Positions 35,261 to 49,890 of a DNA stretch of 64,000 nt are shown piece after piece. Within the stretch, counting starts at the first letter, position 1. The number at the start of each line of letters is the position of its first letter. The notes below the pieces were generated by a model that saw nothing but the letters and a program-made list of their open reading frames with translations, did not search any database and was not told the DNA's origin. The DNA is from Epiperipatus broadwayi (taxonomy: Eukaryota > Onychophora > Udeonychophora > Euonychophora > Peripatidae): positions 1-64,000 of the forward strand of contig JAQFVV010000994.1 of assembly GCA_028023455.1 (NCBI GenBank), given 5' to 3'. The translations under genes and the position numbers were made by a program.

Positions 35261-37330
35261 AAAATTCCCAAGACATATTTTTGTTTACTATTTTTGTCTA
35301 GTAATTTTTCAGTAATATTTTTCAGTGTTTTTTCAAGATAAATAAAGTGATCTCAATTTGGTTTTACATAGGTATTACCATTTAACAAATATGGAATTTT
35401 ATTGTTGTACATATCACAATTCAAAGCAATAGTAGCATTTCATTTGGTTTCCAGACATACAATTATAGATTTGTCTGTTTTTTTTTTTTTAAAATTAGCA
35501 CTATTATTTTTCTCTAATATATTATTTTCAAGATAAATTTTTTACAAATATTACTTATCTCACTCTAACTATATTAGCTGATAGACTATGTGAGTAAGCT
35601 CTGATTCCACATTACAAATAAGTTTTCAGATTATATATGGGAATGGGTTAAAGCAAAATTAAAGACTTCATATTCAGACAAGATTCTTAATAAGTTATAA
35701 ATAATTTTTTGATTCAAAGATGTTACTTTTGAAGATCATATTTTTAGAACTCTTTACAATTTTTGTTTTGTTTCACAGTTTATAAGACTAAATCTGTAAT
35801 AGCACATTGATTTACCATATAATCAAAACTAGATAACAGTAGAGGAATGTTAGTTTCATAATAGATAATCATAATTCTAATAATAATTTATTAATTGTAT
35901 TAAGTTTGCATTAAGTTCTTGATTAAAGATATTAAAATATTCAGTTCATTTTCTGAAAACTGTAATTTCTCATATGAAAATTAAAATGTTATAGTCTCTT
36001 CATGTTATTAGAAAAAGAAAATCACAAAGTAATTTAGATTTTTTTATTCTTTACAAATATTCTAAACTGTTAAAATAGATCCTTCCATAGAGGTTTATTA
36101 TTTTAACATAAATGTGCAATAAACAAAAATAATATATTGTCCATGTGTAATTAACAGTATAATATTGGGCCTGTATCATCTACATAAGGGGTGTTTATTT
36201 TAAAAAAAATATTGTAAAAGCAGTGCAAATAACTTAAGGAGCAAAATTAAACGTTCATTCAATAAAATAGAATAAAAACTATTTTTAAAAACATGTAAAG
36301 AGGGCAAAAGTAGAGAAGACAGTAGATAAACATGAGGTTTTAAAAAGGTTTTCCAAGTAAGATGTAACTTAGATGTATCATCATATCTTGATGGCCTTTT
36401 CTGATTTTTTTTTGGGTAATGAATGTTGCATCTTTGAAACAATCTACTCTGATTTTAGATTTTTTCTAACATATAAACATTATCTATCTTCAAATTAATT
36501 TTATAATTAAAATGGAGATTGATAGGAAATTGTCATTTTTTGTACATCTTCATTCCTAAAAACAAAATAACACTCACAGATAGATATTTAAGATTTTCAT
36601 TTCATCATCACTCATTCTCAGATTTTTTTTAAAGCAAAAACCTTTTTTTAGAAAAGCTGTTAACCTTATAGACAAATCCTGCCTAGAGAAATAACTAAAT
36701 TCCTTAATAAACTATTGCTTATAATAAAAGAATCATAAAACCTCAAATATAGGCCCAAAACAATGATAATAACAAAAAACAAAACAATAGCCATTAGATC
36801 TTGTGTTTTTCATATAAAAAAAATAACAGATGGTATTGGAAATAGTTATACTATTAATCAAAAAAATTAATAACATTCACATTTAAAAACTTGATCATCA
36901 CTGAGGTCCAGAATATTTAAAAATTCTCATGTGAAATTATGGAAACTTATATTGATATGAATTAGTTTTATGAGAGGTGAACATGCAAATGCAGTAAAGT
37001 GATATTATCTCATTACCACCTCCACACTTTATTTTATGGCTACTGATTATAATGTAGATTTTTGTAACATCAGAATCCAATCCAGATCATGCTTAAAAAG
37101 GCAATATTTTTTTTATCAAAATATTCACTATCACTCTTTAGTTTATTTAAAAGGAATTGTTGGATGGATGTTGCTTGAAAGACCATTTCAAAGATTTTTA
37201 AAATAATGCTATTTATACAGATGCTGACAGCTCTGATATAGTTAAAATCATATTACTATTAATTACACATGGATAAATCTTGATGATATATCTTTTATCT
37301 TTTTTTTCCAAAAAAATCTCTCTCTCTCTC

Positions 37331-37341
37331 TAGCCAAATAG

Positions 37342-37419
<78 letters not shown>

Positions 37420-37431
37420 ACTATTTGGCTA
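37331..37431. repeat. Near-perfect 101-bp palindrome with (TA)n core
   Basis: TAGCCAAATAGTTAT (37331-37345) and its exact complement ATAACTATTTGGCTA (37417-37431) flank 71 bp of alternating TA. A short (CT)n precedes it. The unique 15-bp arms show that this is more than a plain microsatellite. Confidence 0.9.
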
Positions 37432-40400
37432 CATAGCTGCACTAAAAGAATAAATAGATAGTTGGCAGCATGCCCCTCAATTTACTTAAGAGTTATTCAA
37501 TTAATGGGGAAAATAATATTTTCATGCATATTTTTTGATAATAATAATAATGGGTCTTCAATTAACAAAATATTTTAAGTCCCAAAATGATATGAGAATT
37601 CTCAAACATTAAATTTGTTAAATAATAATATGATGTTAATTGTGAATATTTTAATGAGTTATAAATCATTGTACAAGGACAAACATGTATAAAATAATAT
37701 AAACAAGTTATTTTCTTTTTTTCTCTCTCTTCATTAATTATAATTAATTAGTAATTTTAATTTAAATTATTAAAATGTACTAAGAAAAAAAACAATATTC
37801 TGTTTTTTATAAATTATTTAATAAATATTAATTTTAACTTTAAAGGAGATATAACATTTTAAGTTTAATAGTATTTTTAAAAAAGAGAAAAAATAAGATT
37901 TTAATGCATTTGGTAAATTTTATTTTTTATTAGTCAGAGTTGTTGTTTTATTCTGTTCTCTTTATCTTTTTTCAATTCAAAAATCAAATCAGTGCAATTA
38001 ACTGATTATATTGCTTTTTTTGTAAAAAAGTTTTTTTAATTAAAAAATAATGGCAAGAATTTTATGTTGATAATTTATAATCATGACTTGTTTTTCAATG
38101 TTAAATTTAAGGAAGGAAATAGCTGAACAATTATGTTTGTAAAAACTTACCTAATTGGTTGTTTTAAAATTTGTCATGTTGGAGACTGATTGTGATTGGC
38201 ATATGGGCAAGATTGTTCTAAAAATAGGGGTGTGAATAAGTCAGAAGACCCAAGTGTATGATAAGAAGAAATTCACCTAACTTAGCTGTTGAAGTGAATG
38301 GTCAAGACTTAATCTGGCTAATAAGGAGAAAAAAGCAGAAGTCTTCACTACACTGATGCATAGTACAGTAGAAGTTTTAACTAAGCTGTTAGCATACTAT
38401 GAGTTTAATTATAAAATGGTTTCTACAATGAAAACAATGTGTTAAGTTAGCTATAAGGTAGACATCATTTTCCTCCATGTAACTGGTCTTCACTGGAATA
38501 AAATATGCAGAAGAAATGGATAAACCTGGAAAGATTGCACATCAGAAAAAGACAAATTAATCATCATGTGTAGAAGCCTTCAAGAAGAAAATTTAACTGG
38601 TAATCACAATTGGAAAGAATTCCAGAGAAGAATCAAACCATGGTTAAAAATATTTTTTGTGTGCACACTATATTTTTATTAATAGTAAAAAAAAATTTTT
38701 TTCTTATATAAAAGTAATATTTTTTGTGTAAGAATTGATAATTTTAAATATTTTTATTAATGTTTTAAGTAGTGAAACATGTGTTTTTTTAATCCATTCA
38801 ATGTTTTCTTAAAATTATAAAAGATTTTTTTTGAAAAATTAAAAGTTTAAAATTTAAATGTAATTTTTGCAACATATTTTTTCATTTTCATTCATTTTTC
38901 ATTCCTAAAACTCAACAAGGAGTTAATTAAATTAGGTCAAAATTGTTATCTTTGATTTTTAAAAAGTTGTTTTACCAGCTCTTAGTTATTTAAAGAAATA
39001 ACTTAATGAATTACAAGATTATTTAAAAAATAGAAACCAATTAATTAATTATTAATTTTTGTGAAACTAAATTTTATTTTTTGATAAAATTAGCATTTAA
39101 AATTTCATACTATTATGCCATTTTATTTTATTTATTGTTAATCAGTTAGTTATTAAATAATTGTTTTAAAATATTTTTTAGTTTTTATTTCTTCCAACTT
39201 TTGTTACATAAATTGGCAGTGTGTTTGACTTTATTTCAAGACCAGAGTAGTGTTTTAGGTTTTTTTAAAATTATCCCAATAAAACTATTTACTTCTAGTA
39301 TGGTAAACCAATGAATTATTTAAAGTGATTTAGAATAATCTGCTTTATTTATTTATTTATTTTTGCTCACAGTAATAGTCTATAGAGTTTTTGCTTCCTG
39401 AACTATATTAGAGCATAATAGTTAGGTATATGGAATAGGAGCTTATGTCTAGTGTTAGTATTCCAGATAATCTGGATAGGGCAAAGATATATTCTTTAAA
39501 ATCCAGGCAGGACATTTTATTTTATTAATAGTTAGAAATTAAATTTATAGTTGGCCAGTACATTAATAGTACTATATGGCCAGGACATTGATAATGATCA
39601 GCATGTTTTAGTACCTCAGAATTAATTGATTTTTTATATATTTTGATGAATTAGAACCTGTGTCTGGGCATTCAAATTATTGTGTTACATTGTTACCCCT
39701 AAGTTTGGCAATATAATTAGCCTGGACTATAGTAGACCCATCTCAAATCCAATCACAAGATAGACCTAATGATTTTTTTATTGCTGATCATTCATGAGGA
39801 TGAATAATTATTCTTTTCCTTCATAATGCTAGGTTAATACTGTACTGGTCAAAACATGTTTATCCATCTAACATGAGCTGGAACTCACAAAATGTACTTC
39901 AAAACCAGTCGAGCCCGAAATTTAGGTTAGGGACCAGCCTGAATTCGAAACCACTCTCTAAGCCCCAGATCAAACACCTAATGAATAACATAATAGTGAT
40001 GGCACATGAGAATTAATTTTAATCCGGCCAACTAGCAAAGCTGAGCAAAACAATGAGACATCTATTAACTATGGCTAAACTAAAATATATAAGCATGGCT
40101 GTACTTTTGGAAGTGGAGAAAAAGGAATTCGAACTACTCAAATAAGTTAGACAATAAAAATATAGTTTAATATAATGACAAATTATTTACATACATTTAT
40201 AAATTAAGTACATTAGTATGTGCATGAATGAGCAAGCGGTCTACCAAATGATAGATAATTATACTGTCATTCACGCTATTATTTCTCATATGTTCTTTTA
40301 TTAACTAGCTAAATAATATTTTATAAATAAACACACATCTTTGGTGGATCCAATATTAAGATGCCAATTGTTTATTAATAGGATTACAAAAAATTACTAT

Positions 40401-43077
40401 CAACACTTTTATATACAGTTCTGAAACATGGTGACTAACATATGATTTAGGAGAGTGTTCTGAGATTCATTACAGATATAAATACAAACTATTTTCCTGC
40501 CATTATGGTTGTGAAAATACATAAAATACATTTGACAATTTATTGAAAATTATTTTCATTAACATTTACAAGAAGAACACTTTATTTTTCCCCAAGGCAT
40601 AGATACTCTTAAATACAGAAATAAGTTACGTCTGTGGGATTGTATAAGACTGAAATAATTATAAATTAATAAAGTTAATAATATTCGGCATATATATATA
40701 TTGTAATGATCCGGAGCAAGGGAGCTTAACATGATCTGCACTACAGGGCACCACTAGGCATTTGAACCTAGAAAAATTTATAAAGTAGGCAGATACGTAA
40801 GTCAAAAAAAATTTTTTTTAAATTTTATTTATATATTTTAATATCCGGTCGTTAGCCCATGTCACTAGCTCAGGGAGTAGCAGAGATTTAATAATATAAT
40901 ATCATATCTAATTATATTTCAATATTAAAAAAATAAATAAAATAGGCCACTGCCAGTAATTAACATATAAAAATTTATTTACGCACATATATATATAAGA
41001 TTTAACATTATTATTTTAATATGTTTACTTTAACATTTAACATTATTTTTATTTTTATTTTAGATTTTTAATTTACATTTTAACTTTTATACTATTATTA
41101 GTTTGCACAGATTTGTTTAAAAATGTTGAGTATAGATCGGTTACATAGATTCCACGGTCAAAAACATTTCAAAATAAACATAAACGATCAAAATACAATA
41201 TCATTGATACCATCAATTGCAGAGGGAAATTTTTAAGTAACCCAATAGCATTCACCATAAGATGCTTGCATTGACACCAATAACTTAAAAGACCTCTGAA
41301 TAAATACATTTTAGATACCATAAGGTATCATTATTTATCGAATGTCTATATATTTTGATCAAATGTGAAACCAAAAACATAATTAACTGCTAACGAATCC
41401 ATGCAACTTCCATACCCAACTTAAATTTAATGCATTTTTATTTACAGTGTCGAATATAAATAGACTACATAGATTTGCATTTGAAAGAAAATATTCTATC
41501 CTTATTTAACCCTAGAATAAAAGTTCGCAGTCAAACTGGTGTCAATCCACCTGATATATCAATGTATTCAATGTAATATGAAATACAGCAGCATAAATAG
41601 TTAAGAGAAGAAATTGTCTCTCATCAGATAGGAATACTACATGTATCAACACAAGAAGAGCAATAAAAAAAAACTCCATAGAAAGGAACTGCATTCTCCG
41701 TCTTATAATTCTTTCCATAGGCAAATGGAAGTGTGCGGCGTATACTAGCAATTCTACCCGTAGCGAATCTTGCATTACATCTACTAACTACACCAATATA
41801 TCCAATCCATTGACCCAATTCAACAATGACATAAATAACTTAAGATTACCCTCCCCTAATATAACTTTACAAATCTATACAGCCATTCACGCCCAACTTA
41901 AGTTTAACATTGATATATTTTAATTTATCAGAAAACAGAAATCATAATAAAATTTAAAGAACAAAAAATATAAATGGAAATGATTTGAAATAAAAAAAAA
42001 TACATCAAATAATACTATTAATAAAGAATTTAGTTTGGTCAGATAGGATTCTATTGCATTATTTACTAAAAGGTTTTAAAATTTAGAGTTCTTATTTTTT
42101 CAAGTGAATATAAAGTTCTTACGATTTTTAAAATGTCCAACTTTATCCGTTACTTGCCATGAATGTGAATTCCCACACTGTCCTAAAGGGTTGATATTCT
42201 GTAGGCCAATTTATTTATCCATCCAGAGGTTTTTGCTTTAACTGGTCCTCAATGTAGAAAACGATAGTTCATTTCTCTTTCTTTCTTAGCAGAACTGAAG
42301 GGATTGAAGAGTGTGTCTTTTCAATCCCTTCTTCTTCAACTCCACACTAACACATAACACCACTGTCCTCTTTTAATAACTAATTAATTCTTTTATTTTC
42401 AAACCTTTTCTTTTATAATAATTTTGTGGATTAACTCAACATTACATCATGATGGTGAAAACCTTTTCGTTGAGGTCCGATTTCCTGATGGATTTCTTTC
42501 ATTTGCTAAAAGTTTCCATTGTTTTCCTATCTGACCATTGTTTATACATTTAAATGCCCAAGGGCTTGTTCACATTTGACTAATTAAATTAATCATTTCC
42601 ATTTTTTCAATAACATTTTAATTTGTTTTGTACAAACTTAGATATATTTTTATCTTTAAATCTTTACTGACAATTTAGTTTTAAAATACTTTTTCTTTTT
42701 TTTAAATAAAGTTTTATTTTAATAATTTTTTTTTCATCTGTGTGATTATATAGATACGAATTTAGCATAGGATTTTAATTTTCAATTTTTAATTCTTAAA
42801 AAGAGATGTTTTATTTGTGAACTTTTATTTTTTTCATGTTTACTAATAAAAAAACAATGTAACGACGTCTGTGCTCATTACAATATATATATATATTGAG
42901 TAGAGTGCAATTTTAATATTATTACAGCACTAAAATTAGGTCATAAGCAAAAGAAATAGTAATAATAATATGAAGTTTGGGCGGTACTGACATAATGGCA
43001 AGGACTAAGAGGAAAAGGTAGTACTTCCACATGAAAATGAAGTGTATAAGCATGCCATGGTCATCGCCTACCTGCAG

Positions 43078-43230
43078 GCCTTTTGTATGAAGAAAGTGGA
43101 TGGGCATAGCATGTGCCAGACTTAGGGAATCACCACCAGTGGCCTTTTTATATGAAAGAAAGTGAATATGCTAGTGAGTGCCAAACTTGCGGGAATCACC
43201 CCCAGAAGCATTTTTATATGAAATAAATGG
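43078..43230. repeat. Diverged tandem repeat, about 64-bp unit
   Basis: GCCTTTT-x-TATGAA starts at 43078 and 43142, with a weaker third start at 43208. Each full unit carries a GTGCCA, then CTT, then GGGAATCACC order. No coding frame. The origin is unknown. Confidence 0.6.
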
Positions 43231-43704
43231 TTCTGGGAAGCATTAACTATCCTCAGAACAAGTCTTGAAAAATAAATCTATGGGTTCAAACTTGTCGTAA
43301 CCCCCAGATTAAAAGATTAGGAACATATAATATATATATATGAAGATTGGCCAAACGTCAGTAATGCAGTACAAATGAATGTCACTAATGACATGAAATA
43401 TGATTTACTGCTTTAAAATAAATGACCCTTGTTTGAATGCTATAATTTATATAATTAATTTGCTTTGCCACTAGAATATATATATATAGAGAGATTTCCC
43501 TAAATAAAAAAATACATGTTAAGATTTTCTCTAGTAAAAGAAACATTTAAGATTTAATAAAATATACATTAGGATTTGACCCCCTCCTTTTTCTGTTATT
43601 TAAAATAAATCAATCCCACGTTCATAGATTTTATAATAACTGGAATATTTAAATACTGTATTTGATATTTTAAGAGTATGGAACAATAAAATAAAAACTA
43701 GCAG

Positions 43705-43739
<35 letters not shown>
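43705..43739. repeat. (TA)n microsatellite
   Basis: About 35 bp of alternating TA. Confidence 0.95.
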
Positions 43740-43740
<1 letters not shown>

Positions 43741-44273
43741 CAATTAAGTCACTCTTTCAGAATTAAATAAATAATATTTTATAAGATTTCAGAGTGTTAA
43801 TTAGCTTGAGTTCTGGATGCACCCCAGGTAGAAAATCCAGAGTTAAACAAATATATTTTTATACTAAAATATAAATATAATGTTGACTCGAAAAACAATC
43901 TGGCAAGTGTATTAATTAACAATACATTATATTTTAAGGGAATGTTATTAAACTTAATTAATGAAGGCTTACTTAAAAAGAAGAAAGGATTTTAGAAAAT
44001 TCAACTCATCAGATTGCATGAGACTGGCATATTAATAATAAAGTAATGAATAACTATAAATAAAAGACCGCACCAAAATTAAAGAATGTTAGAGCATATG
44101 AGATAGGATTAAATTTATAGAAATTATTTAAGAGCAAATTACATATTAAAACAAAAACAAAGTTAAATAATACATTAGAAGAAATCTTGATAGATTAGTT
44201 AGGCTAGATTTAGTTTGAGATGACGGCTTGAAAAGTTACCTTACAATTTTAAGAGTTCAATTTAAAATATTGC

Positions 44274-44474
44274 ATGTGCACAGCAATTGAAATGAAAGTT
44301 CTTCGGTGGCAGCAAGCTTCTATTAGCATTAAAGTTCTTAGGTCGGGCTTTTACTTCACTCTTGGGCAGCAGGATGGTATGGCCGTGGAAGATGATGACC
44401 CAACAGGGCCGAGAAGGGTGGTGGACTACATTTTAAACCAGCTTGGATTATGTTCAGTGCAGTCCTTTCAATAA
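44274..44474 (+). other. Unrecognised 66-codon open frame in a less AT-rich patch
   Basis: The patch 44290-44465 is visibly richer in G and C than its surroundings and stays open for 66 codons, with an acidic DDDPTGPRR segment. I recognise no domain. No matching splice sites are evident. It could be a fragment of a mobile element or chance; it lies in sense orientation inside the ro intron. Confidence 0.15.
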
Positions 44475-47471
44475 TAGCTAATCTAATCTGTTGCTGTGAT
44501 TCAAAATACAGCCATTTTATACTTTTTCTTTATCGATTGTTTTTGAAGATGCAACAGTAAGATAACGTCCAAAAATAAATTTAAATCTATTTCCAGATTA
44601 GAAATAGATTTGACAAAATATTTATAACAAAAGTATCTTTAATCTTAATCCCATTTTAAGTAAAAACTTTAATTAAAAATACCTTCCCCAGATTAAAACA
44701 ATAGTGCTTCCAACCCTTTAATTATTTTTAGACAATTAACTGTAGCATCTTCCATCTTGGTTTTTATAAAAATATACAGTTTAATAGAAAAAGTACTTTA
44801 AAAATAAAAAGTTTAAAAAATGACATATAATAAAATATTTACAAAAAAATCAATATTTTGTTAGTATTTTGCTCCTATATATATATATATATATATATTT
44901 GAGCTGCACCTATATATTTTAATAAAAAGAATTAATAATCATAAAATTAATAATAATAAAAATCTTAATTTAAAAGTTTAAATTTTATAATTTAGGTGCG
45001 CATCTCAAATGTATACATAAAATATATATACAACACAAAAGGAGCAGGATGGGATATAGGGTTTAAACTCAGGTTAGTAGATGGAACTATGAAGCTCAAT
45101 CTTAAGCTAAGATTGACTGCTTCAATACTTATAATTAGTTATTTGTTGATCTATCACACTGAGTATATTCATTATCACTTCCTTTATAATTTTATATTTT
45201 GTTTCTTTGGGGATGATGATAGTTTACCATCTCCTCATAATTCATCCCTAATGCAGTATACTGTTACAAATGGCACCAAACTGTTGGACCTTGTAACCAC
45301 AGATTCTTATTTATTAACCTCATATCTTTCAAACTGTTACCATTGGTACCCAACATTAGGCCTGATGATAATGAGACTGGTAGTCAGTGACAACATACCT
45401 TGAATCTCAGAAATGCACATGAAAAACAAAATTCTGTATTTTGATATACAATTATTTAAAACTTATTACTTTGAAATGTGAAGAGTGTAGAGAATGGTTA
45501 TAATTTGATTATAAATTTTAAAATAGTAGTCTTAATATTTATTTAAGAAGTTCATATTTAAAGTTAAACAGAACATAAAAGCATGATATTGGAGATTGGA
45601 TTGGATTATTGATTTTTGGAGTTTATTTAGCTGTACTTTCAATACTAATTATGGACAGAGAGTTTTGTTGTTGGCTTGAGAATGTAATGTTTTTGTGCAA
45701 CTCCATGGAGTCTCTATCTCAGGCACAACTCCAATTCATTTTTTCATATTTTCTATTAATTATCATAGTTCAGCTAACATATCCTGCCACAACCCCCAGC
45801 TTTTAAGTCTCCAATTAAAGGAGAAAGGCATAATTCTGTATTTTTGAGCCCTTAAGACTCAAAAAAGCAGGGTTTTGCAAAGATGTTTGCAATACTATCT
45901 TTATTTTGGATTGTATGTTGCTTATAGTATGAAAATTGAGATAGGCCTTTGTGTGTTCATGCCTTATTGTGTACTTATAGTCCAGTGATTGGATTCTGTA
46001 TCTATCCCAGGATTGCAGGCCATGATGCATTCTTTTGCTGTCAGATTCCCATCAGATCTCTGAGAAAGGTTTGATAAATGGTTCTTGTCAAGAACTTGTT
46101 TTTGTATATGCTTATGTGCTTATAATAAAATATTAGGAAAATAAAAATCAGTCACACATGCATGAACAGGATAGAATTTGAAAATAAAGCAGGAGAAATA
46201 AATTAATAAAATAAAATTAGATAATGAGACAATGAGTTTGAGTTTTAAAAAATCAGATTAGGATAAGAATATAATAGTAGTGTTAGGTAAGATGAAATAG
46301 GATAGCATGGAAGAGAAGGTTATTTTACAAGATATTTTTAAAAGTTTATGTTTGTATTTCGTGAGTAAAACTTATTTGACATGGTTTTTCTTGAAGATTA
46401 AAAGTTCATACTAGAAATGGATATGCTGACAAGAAAAAAATTAAAAAAGATGGAGAAAGAACAAGAATACTGAAGCTGATAGTAATAATGTTGATGTCAT
46501 TGCTACTGATGATCATTTAGATAAAAACAGAAATGAAAAAAAGATGATGAACAAAAAGTGGAAAGTGATATAAAATGATGAATGATAAAAAATTTAAGAG
46601 CTCTTTAGTAAAATAAAGAAAAAGAAATTGATACTACTCAGTTTTTTCAAACTTTGTTTCTTTACTCTGCTTTACAATTAAAAAGCACTAACTTTTATTT
46701 ATGATCAATGAGAAATTGCTGTTAACTGAAAGAAGGCACTTTGATTTTTCTTTAAGGACTTGAAAAAATTGATCAGAACAAATTTCCTAATATTTTTGTC
46801 ATTGCCACTATTTTTATTATGTAATATTCATATAATAATCAAACATAGATAGTTTGCTCCCTAACATGCATCAGCCAATATGATGAGGTTATTGATGTTT
46901 ATTTTTGAATTTATGATAAAAATAAACACCATAGTTTTTCTCTTCAGTTGTCTAATAATTCTTAATTAAAGTATCAGTTTTAGTGAGTGATTATTGAAAT
47001 CACTTGAACATAAACAGGATTTCTGACAAGATGTCTTCTTTGAATTTCAACAGAACAATATTTAAAATAAAACAATAACAATGACTTTCAAATTTCTTTT
47101 AAAAATACATTGTTTATTTTTAAAATACTATCACAAACAATATACATTGAATAGCAAATATTATAGTAATTTTAAAATTAATACATGCACATAAATGTAT
47201 ACACACATGAAAATGTAATTCATCATTTACCTATTTAAATCTATAGTCCTTAAACTATGTATATAGACACAACACTATTGTCTCCTAACAAAATATATGT
47301 TTTAAATTTATAAATAATTGTTAAAACAGGATGTTTAGTTTACCATATATTATTTTTTAAAAATAAAAGAATAAATAAAAAAATCAAATCACAAACTATT
47401 TTTAAAAAGATAAAAACAAAAAAATCATGAATTTCTAGTTACTATCTTGGTGTGTTTATAATATCATTAAT

Positions 47472-47603
47472 ACTTGAATACAAGTACAATTTATATATAT
47501 GGAGTTTAGATGTAATTATTAGGGATTTGAACACTGACTTTCAATTTCCCTTTAGGTATCCACTCTGTTTCATACAACTAATGTACATGATCACACACAT
47601 ATG
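47472..47603 (-). repeat. Truncated copy of hammerhead repeat family 1
   Basis: In minus orientation this carries the 3' part of the family: a CATGATC segment, the CTATCC/ACTCT block and the TTTGAACACTGACTT (B-box-like) block, then a TAATTAC tail and a TACAAGTA-type end. The copy stops before the ribozyme motif. Confidence 0.55.
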
Positions 47604-48294
47604 AAAATTTATTGTTTTTATTAAAAAAATGCATTTTAAAATTTATAATTAACTTTATGTAATAACTTGTATATTTATACTTTACGTTTGTCCAATATAA
47701 TAATAAATCATGCTTTCACACTTCCAACGTAAAGCTATAACAACAAATTGAAAACTAAATTAAATGGCTAAGCACTTTCAAGAAGTTGTACTTCTCATAT
47801 TTATAGCCAGTTATGATCCTTTCTTTGAAATCATTATATAAATAAATCTGATATGCAAATTATATGCAAATGAGTCACTAAGACCATCTTTTAGATATCA
47901 CAAAACATGCATCTTTATGATTAATGGTGAAAGAGTCCTCTGCTATAAAGTTTGCTTCTTTTATTTTTCACCTAACATCATGTCGCTCAGTACAAACTAA
48001 TTTTGCAGACAAAGATTTTAACTTTAATGGGTAAATTACAATATATTATTCTAAAAGAAAGATAAAAGAAAATCAACCATGAATTACTTTTTAAAAAGAT
48101 AAAAATAAAACCAAATTGTGAATTTTTTTTTTGTATTTTTTGTGCTTCCTTAATAACTTAAATTATATATAATATCACTTGACAAATTTATTTTTTAAAA
48201 AGTCAATAATCCATATAAATGAACTAGACAATTAAAAAAAATTTTCAAAAATATATTCAAAGTCTAACCAAGATGGCATATATACATATATATC

Positions 48295-48842
48295 TAGATA
48301 TTTCTGGTATAAGTTAAAATGTTTACCCCTTATGCATATATCATATTTAGTAAGTATATATAATAATAAATGTGCATATATTGTAAATTAACTTAACAGA
48401 ATACATATAATTTTACTTTAAATCAATATTATGCATATAGCTTATATAAGTCATTAGATATTTCTGCAGTAAGTTAATATATATACTCTAATGTATATAT
48501 TATATTTAGTATGTGCACATAATTATATATGTATAATAAATCAGTAATCAAGTTTTCTATTTAAAAGTGTTTGATAGTTTTTATTTTTATTTTAAAACAG
48601 TTGTTTAAAAAAAACTGTTAAAGAAAAAAATTCATGATCATTGTTTTAAATAATAATCACAAGTTTTCTTTTTTAACTTTTTACAATCATTTTAAATGGT
48701 GCAAGTTTTCTAATTTCACTTTTTTAAAAAAAAATAATTGTTTAAAATAAAAACTACCAATTTTAAATAGAAAACTTAGTTGCTGATTTATTATACATAT
48801 AATTATATACACATACTAAATATGACACATACATTAAGAGTT
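48295..48842. repeat. Tandem plus inverted repeat, MITE-like
   Basis: The stretch 48487-48600 (blocks TTTAGTATGTG, AATTATATATGTATAATAAA, TTTTCTATTTAAAA) returns inverted at 48735-48842. In addition, TAGATATTTCTG-x-TAAGTTA occurs at about 48296 and 48455, giving a partial direct repeat. The sequence is AT-rich and mildly diverged. No coding content. Confidence 0.6.
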
Positions 48843-49644
48843 TAAACTGGTTAGAAAATGTTATTACTCTGAAAAAAATATTTATACTGCTCTCTCATGG
48901 TCATTATTTAAAACAAATCACAGTTCTAAAAATAATTGTTAACTACAATATATGAAGTTATTGAATATTTTTAATATTTTCCCACTCTATGTTTTATATC
49001 CATGAAACTACCCTTGACATACTCAAGAGATAAATGCTTTAAATGGAGTAGGCTAGTATAACTTAGTAATATATCAATTTTCAAGGAATTCTATTGAATT
49101 TAAATACATTAAACCCAGATTTTAAAATTTTATTTTAACTTGAAAAAGTTCAAAAGTTAACAAACAAACAAACTGATTTTTCAGATTTAATAAAAGTATT
49201 TAATAAACAGAGAATTTGTTAAATTTCTAATACACATATATGAATTGCTTTACTCTCTTATATTTTTATTAATATTTTAAATTATTTAATCTAATTTTTT
49301 GCTTTAATTATCCAACTTATCCATCTTTCATTTATTTAAATAATTTGTTAATCTAATCTTGATTTCATGTTCCATGTTTTATAGTTTATTTATATTTTCT
49401 GTGCACTTTTAAATTTTCTATTACACTAAAACCACAAATATTGGTCAATTCAAATTTTGTCACTCATATTCCATCCACACATTGTTCTGTTTTTGCTACA
49501 TTTAGTATTATTTCTCATCACATTTTTAATTATTCGTAAAATAAAATAATTACTAATAGATGCCTTGTTTTTTTAATCAAAAACATTAATTTACTGTACT
49601 TTATTAATTTCCTCATTAACTATTAATAAATAATATATTATTGA

Positions 49645-49890
49645 AGCCTGTCCATTAAAGTAGGAGGATTTGCTATCTTAATATATATCTGAGCACTTGT
49701 AGCATATATGTGTAGAGATGGTAATCTGGACCAACTGATGATTGCTGGTTTACCATGAAATATGTATATTGGTGATTATTTATCTTTTCAACATATGTGT
49801 GTTCAGGTGTATCAGTGTTATGAGATAGTGTGGAGAGTAGTGGGTCATGTGAAAGTCTGTGTTTATACCCTGTCTATTACATATATAGAC
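49645..49890 (+). mobile_element. Single copy of hammerhead repeat family 1 (copy D)
   Basis: This is collinear with units B and C at 21.7-22.3 kb: TTTGCTATCTTAATATA leader, ribozyme motif, CATATGTG block, then GAAAGTCTG near the end. The flanks share nothing with the 21-22 kb copies, so it is an independent insertion. It lies in sense orientation in the ro intron. Confidence 0.7.
49723..49777 (+). ncRNA. Hammerhead ribozyme motif, family 1 copy D
   Basis: CTGATGA at 49735-49741 and GAAA are intact. Stem I is good (ACCAA / TTGGT plus AATC / GATT). Stem III is ATA / TAT with loop TG and the triplet ATA. Stem II is weakened by two mismatches (T-T at the base and C-C inside). The essential bases are present, so slow activity is possible. 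Confidence 0.6.

Noticed and set aside
38150-38650. Less AT-rich stretch that looks faintly coding
   Set aside because: No consistent frame or motif; cannot be assigned to any element family.
41600-41640. TCATCAG on the minus strand as a hammerhead core
   Set aside because: The downstream sequence lacks GAAA and a closing stem II.
41542-41818. Two overlapping minus-strand frames of 77 and 64 codons
   Set aside because: No domain, splice signal or composition support. Overlap in different frames suggests chance or an unrecognisable relic.
43970-44030. CTGATGAG on the minus strand near 44005
   Set aside because: No stem II hairpin and no GAAA with a cleavage triplet.
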